Positions 10,966 through 21,545 of a stretch of 64,000 nucleotides of DNA are shown here, piece after piece. This DNA comes from Tupaia tana (taxonomy: Eukaryota > Chordata > Mammalia > Scandentia > Tupaiidae). The stretch is taken from contig JAKSZU010000016.1 of assembly GCA_026018925.1 (NCBI GenBank), positions 33,723,377 to 33,787,376 of the forward strand, given 5' to 3'. A program made the position numbers and the translations under genes. The stretch's first letter is position 1, and the number at the start of each line of letters is the position of its first letter. The notes under the pieces are model-generated. The model did not search any database and was not told where the DNA came from. It saw only the letters and a program-made list of their open reading frames with translations.

Positions 10966-11905
10966 AAGCCTACTGTGAGGAGTGTCTCTAGGGACCAGGC
11001 CAGTCTTCCTGTCAGTAGGCAAAGTGTTAGAGCAACCCTTGACCAATGGGTGGAAACCAATGGATAAAGATTCCATTTTTGTGTCTTGAGTGGACAACTC
11101 AGAGGGACGTTCTGCATTATTCCTCAGATGGTCCTCACTGGGATTGAACCTCAGTTCCCACAAAAGTAACCAGCTCAATAATCCATCTACCATTGGCTTT
11201 CCCCACTTACCAGGTTACTCTGCTCAGCTCACCTCTTCCAGTCTCTGATATCACTTCTTAAAGTAAATTATTTGCATGAGTATTTTTTTTGGTTTTGTTT
11301 TTGTTTTTATCTGAAGTTCTGGCTTTTTGAGGAAGAAATCCAAGCTAGGAAAAATGCCAGGCTAAATTATTGCAGTTTTCAACAAGTGATGACTTCATGG
11401 AGTTATACCTCATAAATCACAGAACTGACACTCCTAGTCTTGTCCATCTCTTACAATGACTCAAACCCCAGTCAGTAACAGAAAGACTGATTTCACTGAG
11501 ACGATCTGGTAAGCTGAAAGTTGTCATTATGGAAAGTTTAGAACCAACAATGTCTTTGGTTTCACTTCCAGTTTAATCTTTGGTTCATTATGTGAAAAGA
11601 TTAGGACAAATTTCTTATCCTCCTCCTTATCACCAGTACTAGTGATCTATCTTATCTGGGTGTATTTCTTGTGAGAGTATTTTTTTCAAAGTACCACCTA
11701 GGCATCAGGAAGAATGAAGGACAGAAAAAGTTAAGATCTACTTGCAAAACTAAAATATTAAATGATTAAGGAAAAACCCAAGGGAAAAATTTGAAATAAT
11801 CATATGAAATAACATATACTGTAAATAAAATAGCAAAAAAGGAAATATTATTTTTATGGTGACTCTTTTGGGGAGAGATGAAACTTGTGTTGAAGTCCAA
11901 AAATT
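10966..11905. other. No recognised feature
   Basis: Unique-looking or too diverged to place. The 92-codon minus-strand frame at 10,915-11,193 overlaps the truncated SINE and is not supported as a gene. Confidence 0.4.
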
Positions 11906-11910
11906 ATCTG

Positions 11911-12185
11911 GGAGACCAGCAGGTGGCATGGTGGGTAAGGCCCTAGATTCCCACATAGCCAACCACATTTCAAGTCCTGGACCTGATGCTTGAAAATCAT
12001 GCTGGGCATATGTACATTAATGCCCTAAGTCCCTAGAGAAGAATGGAGGAGAAGGGATTGCAGTGTGGTCATCTCCCCTGGGAGGGGGGTGATTTCTCAC
12101 TTTCCCTCTTACTGTCTGTTTGTCTCTCTCTCTTCAAAGCGAGTGTACACACTCTATGGCAAATACAAACACATTTTTTTTAAAA
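11911..12185 (+). mobile_element. tRNA-derived SINE, long-body type, old
   Basis: The head GGAGACCAGCAGGTGGCATGG is of the AGGTGGCATGG subtype but carries the long body (GAGAATGGAGGAGAAGGGATT, shortened here), a G run and the 'ctatggcaaatac' end. It links the short- and long-body types as one lineage. CpGs are mostly lost. Confidence 0.8.
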
Positions 12186-12294
12186 AGTCAACTCATTTTG
12201 AAAAAAAAGAATTAGCTATACAAGGGGTAGAACTAAAATTTGAGGCTGAGAAAAGGTGCAGCATGGGTATGCCTATGATATGGTCAAGGTTAAA

Positions 12295-12480
12295 TTAGGC
12301 AACTAGTTTAGGAGAGGGAACATTTATGGAAACAGAGGAGGATAAATTTAGAGAGATAGACTGGGACTAGAATGAAAGAAGATGAAGATTAGAATAAGAC
12401 ATCTAAATGTTTATTCTACAAGTTGTAGGGCCTTGTGGGCTATTTGTTGACTTGTTGATAAACCTTGAACCTGTGTTTAA
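12295..12480 (-). mobile_element. L2 LINE fragment, antisense
   Basis: The text 'gttgtagggccttgtgggctatttgttga' is the antisense of a common L2 3' segment ('ggccta caaggccct' in sense). Diverged, short and without ORF. Confidence 0.4.
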
Positions 12481-12498
12481 GAGTAGTAAAATATTTCA

Positions 12499-12666
12499 GG
12501 GCACTGGCAGGTAGCACAGTGGTTGCTGGACTCCCACATGGTCAACCAGAGTTCAGACCTGGACTTGATGGCTTTCTTTCTCACTTTTCCTCTCTCTCTG
12601 CTTTTCTCTGGTCAGATTAAAAATAATAATAATCATACATTTTAAATAAAGAAATAAATAGCTCTT
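12499..12666 (+). mobile_element. tRNA-derived SINE, short-body type
   Basis: The head GGCACTGGCAGGTAGCACAG, a B-box remnant and a CT-rich body precede 'ggtcagattaaaaataataata'. The flanks 'aaaatatttcagg' and 'aaaatattttagg' form the target-site duplication. Confidence 0.85.
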
Positions 12667-12799
12667 TAAAAATATTTTAGGTAATATAGGTGAACATAGA
12701 AAAGAAGACCTCAATTTGTTCTTGAACCACACAACCGCTTGCCAAAAATATTGGGAAGAACAAAGGTGAATATGAGAACTTCAAAGCAGGGAGACAAAA

Positions 12800-13300
12800 T
12801 GAAAGCAGAATGTTTAAGAATTATTTGCATTCCCATGTTCAACACAGCATTGTTCAAAATAGCCAAGATATGGAGCAACCTAAAAGTCCATCAATAGATG
12901 AATGAATAAAGACAATGTGATACACGCACACACACACAAAAAAATACTATATACCCTAAAAAGAAGGGAATTCTGTGATTTGTAACACTATGGATAACCT
13001 GGAGGACATTACACTACGTGAAATAAACCAGGCACAGAAAGACAAATACCACATGATTTTATATATGGAATGGAAAAAGGTCAAAATCATAGATGCAGAA
13101 AGTAGAATGATGGTGACCAGGAACTGGAGGATGGGGAAATGGGGTGATGTTGATCAACAGATATGAAATTTCAGTTAGGAGAATAAATTCAAGAAATCCC
13201 TTGTACAACAGGGTGACTATAGTTAATAATAATGTAATGGATACTGGAAAATTGCTAAGAAAATAGATTTTAAGTGTTGTCACCATAAATAAATGATAGG
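12800..13300 (+). mobile_element. L1 LINE 3' region
   Basis: Recognised by 'cacagcattgttcaaaatagccaagatatggagcaacc', 'aagtccatcaatagatgaatgaataaag', 'gtgaaataaaccaggcacagaaagacaaatacc' and 'ggtgaccaggaactggagg'. This is the conserved ORF2-end/3'UTR stretch of L1M-type elements. It is only a 3' fragment. The 63-aa frame here is chance. Confidence 0.85.
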
Positions 13301-13304
13301 TGCA

Positions 13305-13420
13305 AGGGGTCTTTAAAATGTATGTTGACCTTCAAAACATATGTTGACAATTTAATTAAAGTACAAGTTCAATTTTTGCAAAACTTTTTGAAATCCATGC
13401 ATAGTCTTTTCTTCTTTTAT
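13305..13420 (-). mobile_element. Short palindromic element (MITE-like), copy 1
   Basis: Its minus strand reads 'actatgcatggatttcaaaaag...tgtactttaatt...gacccc'. The text closely parallels the element at 26,691-26,802. The ends are roughly inverted (GGGGTCTTTAAAA at left). I recall this as a small dispersed mammalian repeat but cannot name it. Confidence 0.5.
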
Positions 13421-13619
13421 TTTTTAATATTTTTCTAAAAAAGTTTATATTTCCAAATTAGTGCGTAAAATATAAGGATATATAAGGAAGAACTTAGATC
13501 TAGGAACATATACACAAAAGACAATAAAATTATGTAAGCAGATTTTTGAAATTTTGAAAATATTGTTTTAATATAGTGTATTATGTGCTTATTGCTTTTC
13601 TAAATTTATTTTTATTATT

Positions 13620-14039
13620 TCAATTTATTTTAAACATTCAATTATTGTAGATCACTGCAGCTTGTAAAATGAATTACCTAACATGAATACACTTCACACC
13701 GGTATAGCTGAAGATACAATACATGTTATAATCAACAGATAATCATCCATTTCTGTGTCCCATAAATGTCTCTATTTTTCTCTGTGATTCCTTTCTTCAC
13801 ACTATTCCCCTTTTACCATCTTCTCACACTGTCTCCAATATTTGTAACAATTTTTCATGCTTCTATATTCTCTAATCTTCCTGTAGAGTGCAGACAGTTG
13901 GTATATATTAAGTGGAGACATACAATGTCTCTATTTCATAGCCTGGTTTGCTTCACTCAGCAGTAAATCTTCCATATTCATCAACTTTATGTCAAATGTC
14001 AGGGTCTTGTTGTTTTTTATGGCTGAGTAGTATTCCATG
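13620..14039 (-). mobile_element. L1 LINE 3' fragment, antisense
   Basis: The plus strand reads 'gcttcactcagcagtaaatcttcca...tcatcaactttatg...tttttatggctgagtagtattccatgg', the antisense of the L1 3' region (sense 'ccatggaatactactcagccataaaaa'). The sense text is followed directly by a SINE tail at 14,040. Confidence 0.65.
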
Positions 14040-14135
14040 GGGGGGGTGATTTCTCTCTTTCTGTCTCTCTCTGTCTTTCTGGCGAGCGCACGCGCCCTAT
14101 AGCAAAAACCTCTCCAATAAATAAATTAATTAATT
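14040..14135 (+). mobile_element. 5'-truncated long-body SINE (tail only)
   Basis: Begins within the G run of the body (GGGGGGTGATTTCTC) and continues through the TCTG tract, 'gcgagcgcacgcgccctatagcaaaaacctctcc' and an AATA tail. It retains CpGs in the last part, so it is fairly young despite being truncated. It lacks the tRNA head and internal promoter. Confidence 0.85.
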
Positions 14136-14829
14136 AAATATTTGGGAGGGTTTTTTTTTCCTTTTGTATCTTTAGAAATAATTTGAATAGAATGAGGGTT
14201 AACTATTCTTTTAAAGTTTTGTAAAATTCAGAAATGAAGCCATCTGGTAGTCTTTTTAAAATATATTTTGCCCATGAAGTTTTTGAAGATCCATTGTATG
14301 TAATGTAACATATATGTTAATAAACTTGGCCATTTCACAACATACACATATTTTAAAACAGCATTTTGTAAACCATAAATATGTACAATTATTATTTCTC
14401 AAAGAAAAATTTTAAAGAAATAACTCAGAGATAACAAAAGGGGAGATCTTGGAGCTTGTGCCAGAAGTCTCACTGGATACCAGTGGACTTTTCTGCACAA
14501 AGTCACTGATTTCTTTTTTAAGAAAGCATAACCACTAGATTTTAAGACTTGGAAGATGCTTCTGACATGTTTACACAGCATTAGATCCTTAGACACCAAC
14601 TCTGTAAACATGTTAAAATGATAAAATAATTAGGCAGGCAAAGATGGAAAAGGAAAAAACTTTGAAATCTATAGTAGGAGGATAGATCCAGATAAGTGCC
14701 TCATAATTTTCCTTTTCATTTTATATTTTTAATTGCATTTAAAAAACACTCAACAAATATTCCTTAAACTCTGATCATGTACCATGGAGAGGTTATCAGA
14801 AACACAAATTTGAAATAAAATCTGTATCC
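14136..14829. other. No recognised feature
   Basis: AT-rich unique-looking sequence. The 70-codon minus frame at 14,399-14,611 is unsupported. Confidence 0.4.
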
Positions 14830-14970
14830 AAATGTATACTCACATTTTCTGGTCATATGATTTTGGCAAATTGTACATACTTTCTGACTCTCAGTTTCTT
14901 TTTCTGTAAAATGAGAGAAATAAGACATACCTCACATTCTATTATAAGAATCATGCATATAAAATTCCAT
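14830..14970 (+). mobile_element. MIR SINE fragment
   Basis: Carries 'ggcaaattgtacatactttctgactctcagtttctttttctgtaaaatgagagaaataa', the MIR central core, in sense orientation. Confidence 0.7.
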
Positions 14971-15564
14971 GTTATAAGTCACCAATTACTGGTATCTTAA
15001 AAATATTTTAAGTTTTACTTTCCATATCATTGGAAAATACTAAAAGATGCACTACTGTATCATGGAACATTAGCTACTTTCTTAGTAAACTCAGCAATTA
15101 CGATAGGTTCTACCTACAGAAATAATTCTGGTTAGAGTTTAAATGTCCCCATTTAATCTTTAAATTTCTGTAGGAAATGTAAGTTCTGTTATCTGTCGTA
15201 CAGAAGTAGCCTATCCAATTTCCATGGATTTGGTGTCATTGCTTCCCCTCTGAGGGAAAAAGCAATGACAAACTAATGGTTATTTATTTGATTCATATAA
15301 TTTTACTCAAACCACTTTGGATATCTGCTTTCTAGCTTCACATTTTTAAAAAATCCTCACAAGCAGTCTTGAAATACAGAACGTTCTTATCTTGATTTTT
15401 CTATTCTGCTTGGAGTTTAATTTTTCAAGATTCAGTGATGTAAGCTTTCAGCAAACCATCATGATAGTATTCTGTTGCATCACCAACTCCAAAATCATGG
15501 TACTACACTGAGAGAAATAAACTCACAAGCCTATAAATGTTGTATAACCAAGCATTGAAAAAAC
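14971..15564. other. No recognised feature
   Basis: AT-rich sequence without a supported ORF or repeat. Confidence 0.4.
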
Positions 15565-15822
15565 ATTTTGGTACTAAATTAGAGGGTCCAGAGGGAGCCA
15601 CAGTGGTCATACAACTTGACACACCTAGGGAGGCCCTCAGTTGGTGTCCTAAGGTCTCACTCTACATGCTGGGTATATGGGTACTTAACCATGATCAGAC
15701 TCAATTGGAAATAGATTGTGGCATAAGAAAGCTACTGGAGAGGATTATACTCTTTGTCTCCCTCTCTAACCCCCATCTCTCTCTGAAGGAAGAAATACAT
15801 AAATAGATTTTTAAAAGAAGCT
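15565..15822 (+). mobile_element. Second tRNA-SINE family (here called family C)
   Basis: Shares with the element at 46,787 an ordered set of words: 'gtcctaaggtctcactctacatgctggg' (versus 'gtcctgaggtctcagtatacacactggg'), 'ccatgatcag', a CT-rich stretch and an A-rich end. The head 'gagccacagtggtcata' is tRNA-like but decayed. The 89-codon frame spanning it is an artefact. Confidence 0.55.
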
Positions 15823-16830
15823 ATTAATACTAACTCAAAACTGGATTTAATTAGGCAGAGATAACATAATTAATAAAAATGCCAGAAATTAGAAAAATTT
15901 CTAACACTTGATAATAAGCTTTGATAGTATTAAGGTGATGTTTCCATTGAATGAAGTTTTGTGTAAATCAGAAAAAAAATTTTAGAGCTCTTGAACAGCA
16001 TTTTTAACCTATAGAAAAATAACACAAAAGCACATCAGACACGTAATAGCCTTCATTTCAAAAGCTGCTTTTGTCTGAAGATGGAAGAAAATCTACCGTA
16101 TTTCCCCATTGTTGACATGTCTCCATCAGTTAGAAAGGAGGGCAAAGGTAAGTGATGAAATGTGATTTCAATCAGTGGTTTGAGACATCCAACAAAAATA
16201 TTTTGACCTTACAGTATCTCCTTCAAAGGATACTGTACAAGCATTTTCTTCACAAAGACAAAGCCCCAGTCACTGCACAAAACCAGCAAGGCTAGGTTGA
16301 AAATATCAGCAACATCTGTGTATCTCTCTGCAAACCCATCCGCAGGAACAGGTGGTAATTTAACAACCAAATAAGCAAACGACTCTATGGAGACCTCCTT
16401 TGTGTAGGAAAGGCCACGGGAATTGATGCAATCAAAGCATTGAGGCTATTCCGTGGAGTTGGCAGTTTTCTTCTCCAAATAGAGTGTCAACTAATGTGTC
16501 TGCCACTATAACCACCCAGGCTACTACCACTCATCTGCTACTTCACTCCAAGAGGTGGTCTCTGTTTTTCTAAATGTTATGCTTTTTCTCTGCTTCTTAT
16601 CTTTGTTCATGCTGTTATCTCCTCCAAAATGTGCACATTTCTCCCATTGGAGAAAACCTACTCATTCGTCCAGATCCTGGTTGCAACATTAAGTTCTCTC
16701 TTAAAGCTTTCTTAACACCCTGCCTCTCAAAGAAAGTCATGTAATAAAAACAGGGAATAGTTTACCTTTGGTTCGTAGTTGTCTCTTTCTCTCTCACACA
16801 TCCACATGCGCGCGCATGCGCGCGCACGCA
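15823..16830. other. Unique sequence; one weak exon-like patch
   Basis: No repeats recognised up to the CG-alternating tract at 16,805. 16,081-16,147 is an ATG-started open stretch ending at a consensus splice donor; see findings. I do not call it a gene. Confidence 0.35.
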
Positions 16831-16832
16831 CA
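16805..16832. repeat. Alternating purine-pyrimidine CG-rich tract with perfect palindrome
   Basis: 28 nt of strict alternation. Positions 16,807-16,826 form a perfect palindrome made of TGCGCGCGCA twice. The tract is CpG-dense in a CpG-poor neighbourhood and is a classic Z-DNA or cruciform candidate. Confidence 0.9.
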
Positions 16833-16839
16833 AGTCGTA

Positions 16840-17155
16840 TTGAATTCCTAACGCAATTAAGGGAGACAAGGCCTTTAAAGAGACAGTTACAGTTAGATTT
16901 GTCATTAGGTGGATCCTTATTCAATGTGACTGACATCTTTATAAGAAGAGGAGATTAGGACACAACATGCACAGAGGAAAGACAAATGTGAGGAAACTGG
17001 GAGAAGACAAGCCAAAAAGAGAGGTCTTCAGAAGAAACCAACCCTGCTGACACTTTGATCTTGATGTCTAGGTTCCAGAATAGTGAGAAAAGAGATTACC
17101 GTTGTTTACACCATCCAGTCTGTTGTACCTTGTATGGCAGTCCAAGATGACTTGT
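16840..17155 (+). mobile_element. MaLR-type (MLT1-like) LTR remnant
   Basis: Recognised by the order 'ttaagggagacaaggcctttaaagag', 'tcattaggtggatccttattcaatgtgactgacatctttataagaagagg', 'agatt...gacacaacatgcacagagg', 'ccctgctgacactttgatcttgatgtctaggttccagaa' and 'cagtctgttgtaccttgtatggcagtcc'. An old solitary LTR of the ERVL-MaLR group with no internal region seen. Parts are diverged; exact subfamily unknown. Confidence 0.75.
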
Positions 17156-17930
17156 AGACCCATCTAGCTCCCCAACTAGAATACAGATTAGGGATCATGG
17201 GTAAGTCTCATAATTGGGACTCACTAAATCTCTATTGAATGAATAAAGCTCAGCTGAAGAGAAAATAGGGAAATGAACTTAAGAAAGTAGGATTGGTGTT
17301 AATAAACAGTGACAGAAATGCGGGCCCCTTTTTTAATCAAAAATTTTAGAAGCAATCATTTTCCCTTTTGTTAACTATAAATCTTATTTTCAAGTGCAAA
17401 TATTTCACAAAGAGATGGTGGCTGAATGTGATCTTATCCTGCTATCCGGGGCAGAGATGAAAGGAATGACATATAACTTTCTGAATAACTGATTTCAGCA
17501 AGCAATTTGGTCAATCTGAAAGAGGAATTGTGGTTATTATTGTATGTATTTGTAAATATTCCCTTTTCATACTCTGAAAATACCAGCCCTTGAGGCAGAT
17601 TAGGAAATCTCTGAAGTAAATGCCTAACTCTGCTACATTAGGATCTGTGATCTTAATTTTCTTAAGAAGGATTCTTCTAGCTTCACAAATTCTCCATTTA
17701 TGTGCAAAATTAATTTGCAATTACTGACAAGTAAATATCTTCATGACAAAGTATGAGGTGTCACAGGGCCCAGTGAGAGACCATGCTCTCAATTAGAGAT
17801 TCCCTCAAAACATAAATTATGATACAGACAGCGATACAAGAGATGACTCAAGCCAGTAAGTGTAATCAAATAAAATTTATATAACAACCTCTATTAATCC
17901 CTCAGTCAGTACAGTGACAACTGAGAAATA
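17156..17930. other. No recognised feature
   Basis: AT-rich and unique-looking. The 69-codon minus frame at 17,511-17,720 is unsupported. Confidence 0.4.
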
Positions 17931-17934
17931 TTAA

Positions 17935-18062
17935 AAAGAACACTGGATTCAGGGTGGGAAAATCTGTAATCAGTCCAAAAATATCTACTTACATACTGAG
18001 TGACTATGGAAAGCCACTTTGCCTAGTCTCCAATATTCATTTTCTTCATAGTAACATTAAAT
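17935..18062 (+). mobile_element. MIR SINE fragment
   Basis: Sense MIR text: 'aacactggattcagg...tctacttacatactgagtgactatggaaagccactttgcctagtctcc...ttttcttcatagtaac'. Its 3' part runs into a local 56-bp tandem duplication. Confidence 0.65.
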
Positions 18063-18073
18063 TACCATGTTAT

Positions 18074-18185
18074 TTGGTTAAAGGAACCAAATAAGATTAT
18101 ATTTCTAAAAGCAGTTCATACAATACAGCTTGGTTAAAAGGACCAAATAAGATAATATTTATAAAAGCAGTTCATACCATACAAG
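18074..18185 (+). repeat. 56-bp tandem duplication, two units
   Basis: 18,074-18,129 and 18,130-18,185 are about 88-90% identical by eye. Both start TTGGTTAAA and run through 'ccaaataagat..tattt.taaaagcagttcata'. It looks like a replication-slippage or unequal-exchange duplication. Confidence 0.9.
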
Positions 18186-18329
18186 GTGTCATTACCAATT
18201 ATACCAGTGACTAAATTATCTGAAATACTAGGCTGGTTGCAAAGCTATCTGTGCTCACGACTCACTTTACGTTCCCACTAGGAATGAGTCATTTACTTTC
18301 TTGTATTTCATGTGAAGTACAATCATTTC

Positions 18330-18790
18330 CCCTTATGTTCAGTTTTGCTTTTCACAGTTTCAGCTGTTTATAGTCAATAGTAGTTCAAAACTATTAAATG
18401 AAAAGTTCCAGAAGTAAATAACTCTTAAGTTTTAATAGCATGCTACTCTGAGTAGAATGACAAAATCCCGTCCTGCTCCCTCCCACCTGGGATGTGAATC
18501 ATGTCTTTGTTCCGTGTATCCGCGCTATATATCGACTTGCCCATTAGTCATTTAGTAGCCATATTGGTTAACAGATGAAGTGTCATGATATCACAGTGTT
18601 TGTGTTCAAGTAACACTTATTTTACTTACTAGTGGTCTCAAAGTTGCAGTAGCAGAAATGCTGACATCTTGTTACAATCGTTCTCTTTTACTAATAATTA
18701 TTTTAGTTATTGCTTTTCTCTTACTATGTCTAATTATAAATTAAACTTTACCATAGGTATGTATATATATACAAAGATCACTCTAAATAT
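18330..18790 (+). mobile_element. Tigger-type (pogo) DNA transposon, non-autonomous
   Basis: The sequence follows the Tigger non-coding consensus: 'cagtttcagctgtttatagtcaatagtagttcaaa', 'aaaagttccagaagtaaataactc', 'gcatgctactctgagtag', 'tcctgctccctcccacctgggatgtgaatcatgtctttgt', 'ttaacagatgaagtgtcatgatatcacagtg', then jumps to the 3' part 'ttataaattaaactttaccataggtatgtatatata'. The transposase region is missing, as in internally deleted Tigger MITEs. Old DNA transposon. Confidence 0.85.
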
Positions 18791-19129
18791 GATGCCACTC
18801 AAGATCCCAATGGAGATTAAGGTCTACCTTTTTGGTTTCCCTGGATTATCTCTTTCATCTGAGTTAATATCAACTTTAAAGAGAAACTCTCTCCATGTGG
18901 TAAATTCACTTCACTGTTATGAACGATGCAGTTTTATTATACAAATAGAAATCACTTCTAATAAATTTACTATGGAATCATCTAAAAATGGTAATACAAA
19001 GAGTTCACTTGTTTAATCATTTTCATTTACCGTTGCATATTTATTTATGATTTATTTGGTTGAGCAGGTTGTAAAACTTCAAAGCTGAAAATGAAAATAA
19101 GAGATATATGAATTTTATGAGTGATTCAT

Positions 19130-19700
19130 TGTAAAACATTTGTAAAGGTGAGGATATATTAAGTAAAGATACAGTAGTAACAAGCATTCCCAAAATCTTA
19201 GTGATGTAAAGGATGTACAAACAAAAGAGATGGGTGTGAATGCCAGATGTGGTGTGTGTGGAGGAGTGGGGCCTGGGGAAAAACATTTGGAGGAGGGATA
19301 CGAAGACAGCATTGTTGAGACAGGGAGGTAGTGTTGTTATATTTTGATCAACTGGACCAGGGAGAAATGTTCACATATTGAAATGATCACCTTGTAAGCT
19401 AAATAATGTGATTGAATGTATTAAAAAAATGTAAATAAAAAAAAATCTTAGTGATGTAAAACAGCCAAAGGCTTATTTTCCATTTGTGTCACATGTCTAA
19501 CCTCACTCAACAAAAGAATTCTGCCCATCACAGCTGCTCAGAATCCAGCTATCACACAGCCACCATCTTGAATACGGCCATTGCTCTGCCAGTGAGACAC
19601 AAATTGCTTCTGCTCTGAGTTCATCAACCAGAACTAGTTACATGACTCCATCCAACCACAAAGGGCCTGAAATGTAATTTTATAAGTACCTGTAAAAGCC
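19130..19700. mobile_element. Old mammal-wide repeat (class uncertain), split by an L1 3' end
   Basis: Text such as 'cattcccaaaatcttagtgatgtaaaacagccaaaggcttattttcc', 'cacatgtctaacctc' and 'ccagaactagttacatgactccatccaaccacaaag' matches a dispersed repeat I remember from mammalian genomes, probably LTR-like, but I cannot name it. It resumes precisely after the insertion at 19,211-19,441. Confidence 0.5.
19211..19441 (+). mobile_element. Lineage-specific L1 3' end, 5'-truncated insertion
   Basis: Flanked by a 19-bp exact duplication (19,192-19,210 and 19,442-19,460, 'aatcttagtgatgtaaa' core). It ends 'taagctaaataatgtgattgaatgta' plus an A-rich tail. The same ending occurs at 47,760-47,800. It has a G-rich stretch as in L1 3'UTRs and no ORF. 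The intact duplication indicates a fairly recent insertion. Confidence 0.8.
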
Positions 19701-20139
19701 AAAAATATTGGTAAAAAACTATTAATGACTACTTTAGAACTTAGAGTACAACTGATAGGTGATGAGAACTGTATGCAAATTTATTAAATGAAATGATTTC
19801 TTCTTTGTATAATAAGAATTTTTTGAGATATTAATCCAGTATACTTTGCTTTCAAGTCCTTAGTTCCTCCATGACTTTCTTACCCCTTAGTGAATAAGCA
19901 CCTCAGAAGGAAGGCAGATACTGAGCTATAAGGTAACTGCCCGTCTTTGAGCTTGAAGCTGACTTCTTTCTGTAACTAGTAAGGGAATGATTTTGAAGAC
20001 TGGCTTTGTTGAAAATAGATTTTCTATTCTCTAAAAATCAACACTTGTGGATATGGGTCACAGCATTCTTCCATCATGTAGAGGTAATAATGCAGGGATT
20101 TATTGTATAACAGGCAAGTCAGGGATGTAAACAATAAAA

Positions 20140-20710
20140 CGTGTTATATTGCAGCAGTAAGAGTAAGTAACAAGTGCTACAGAAACAGAAAAAGAGTCAT
20201 TATTTCTGTCTTGATAGAGGTGGTAGGCATATATGGATAAGGTTTCACAGAGAAGATGGCATTTTTTACTCATGCACCTTCCTTTCTAAAATGTTTCTTC
20301 TCTGCCTGGACATTGAAGAATGATGGATGCCCTGGAAGAATATGAAGGGGTTGAAAGAAAGAGGTTTTTGAAATTGCTTGGTCACAAAATGAAGAAGGCT
20401 TTAGCTAGAATTACACAGCAGGAATGGAAAAGGAGGAATGTGTTTGAAAGACAGAGGCAAATTCCACAGGACTTGTCCCACTGAGTAGGAGTGAAGAAGA
20501 AATGTGAAAGAAGGGGAACTAAAAAGTACGCTGAAGTTTCCATCTTGGAAGCTGGAGTGGATGGTGATCCAGCTAATCAAGACAGAGATACAGGAGGAGT
20601 ATAAGGCTTGGAGATGAAGGTAGAAAGTTCTGATTTCTGCGTAGATGTGTTACATTTGAAGGGCTATGGGTATTAAGATGAATGGATCTACTGAAGAACT
20701 AGACACATAG
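20140..20710 (-). mobile_element. L2 LINE fragment, antisense
   Basis: Antisense L2-like text: 'agtgctacagaaacagaaaaag', 'ggtttcacagagaagatggcattttt', 'gtggatggtgatccagctaatcaagacagagatacaggagg', 'gatgtgttacatttgaagggctatggg'. It is diverged and has no ORF. Confidence 0.5.
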
Positions 20711-21370
20711 AAGTATGATATTTATTCAAACCCCATGGCATCTAGGTTACAAATACATGACCAAGACACTACTGATCAGACACCCCTACAAGATGCTTTG
20801 TTTTTTAATTTAGCAAAAAGATGAAAGCACCCTCCAGAGTCTTCTGCCCCACCTGTGTGCGCATAGAACTGATGAAGGAGTACTCGTCGCTACTCCCTTC
20901 AAAATGTGAACATCACACTTCTGCCTTCTTTCTGCCCCTTTGCCGCTTCCTCCCTAGGAAGTAGAAATATTCATCCTGACCATTATGTTTGTGAAAGACC
21001 TGCAAGGCCTTGGCTGAATTCTTGTTTTCTTCTTGGAATTGAGCCTCTCTGTAGGTCCCAAGAGTTCTCTAGACATCCCTTTGGGCAGGCTACTCTTGTC
21101 AGGAGGCCTGACCTGGCCAGCTGACATGATCAGTAAATGGGTAAGTCTTCCCAGCTCTGGGACTTAATTAGCAAATGGACTTGGCTTTTATACTAAGCTT
21201 AGTTACTAACTCGGTTGGTATCAGGAATAAAGATATTTGTTCTCTACTTGCTTCTTCTTTGTCTTACCTATTCAGAACTTGAATGGGAAAGAAGAGAACA
21301 CATAAGGCCACTGAGACTCCATCAGCAGAATCCTGTGCACAGAGTAAGCCATTGATATTAACTATATATA
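20711..21370. other. No recognised feature
   Basis: The 72-codon frame at 20,906-21,124 lacks any motif. I see no repeat. Confidence 0.35.
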
Positions 21371-21373
21371 CTT

Positions 21374-21545
21374 CTTGATAGGCTCTCACCATATAGAGAT
21401 CCTTCTTCCCCAGTCTCTCAATTAGCTAGGATTACAGTTGTGAACACACCTGGCATGTGCTGGTCCAGAAACCAAACTCATGTCTCTTGTGCAGCTTCCG
21501 ACCTCCCAGGTTGGGTTATTTGTGTTCCACCATGGCTGTGGGAGC
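21374..21545 (-). mobile_element. Composite SINE: tRNA-like head joined to a 7SL/Alu-like segment, copy 1
   Basis: On the minus strand, a head with 'cagccatggtgg' and a B-box-like 'gagtttggtttctgg' (about 21,470-21,545) is followed by 'gtgtgttcacaactgtaatcctagctaattgagagactgggg' and 'aggatctctatatggtgagagcc'. The latter resembles the Alu/7SL 'cctgtaatcccagctactcgggaggctgagg' stretch. The same order occurs at 62,056-62,323. It is old and diverged. Confidence 0.6.
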
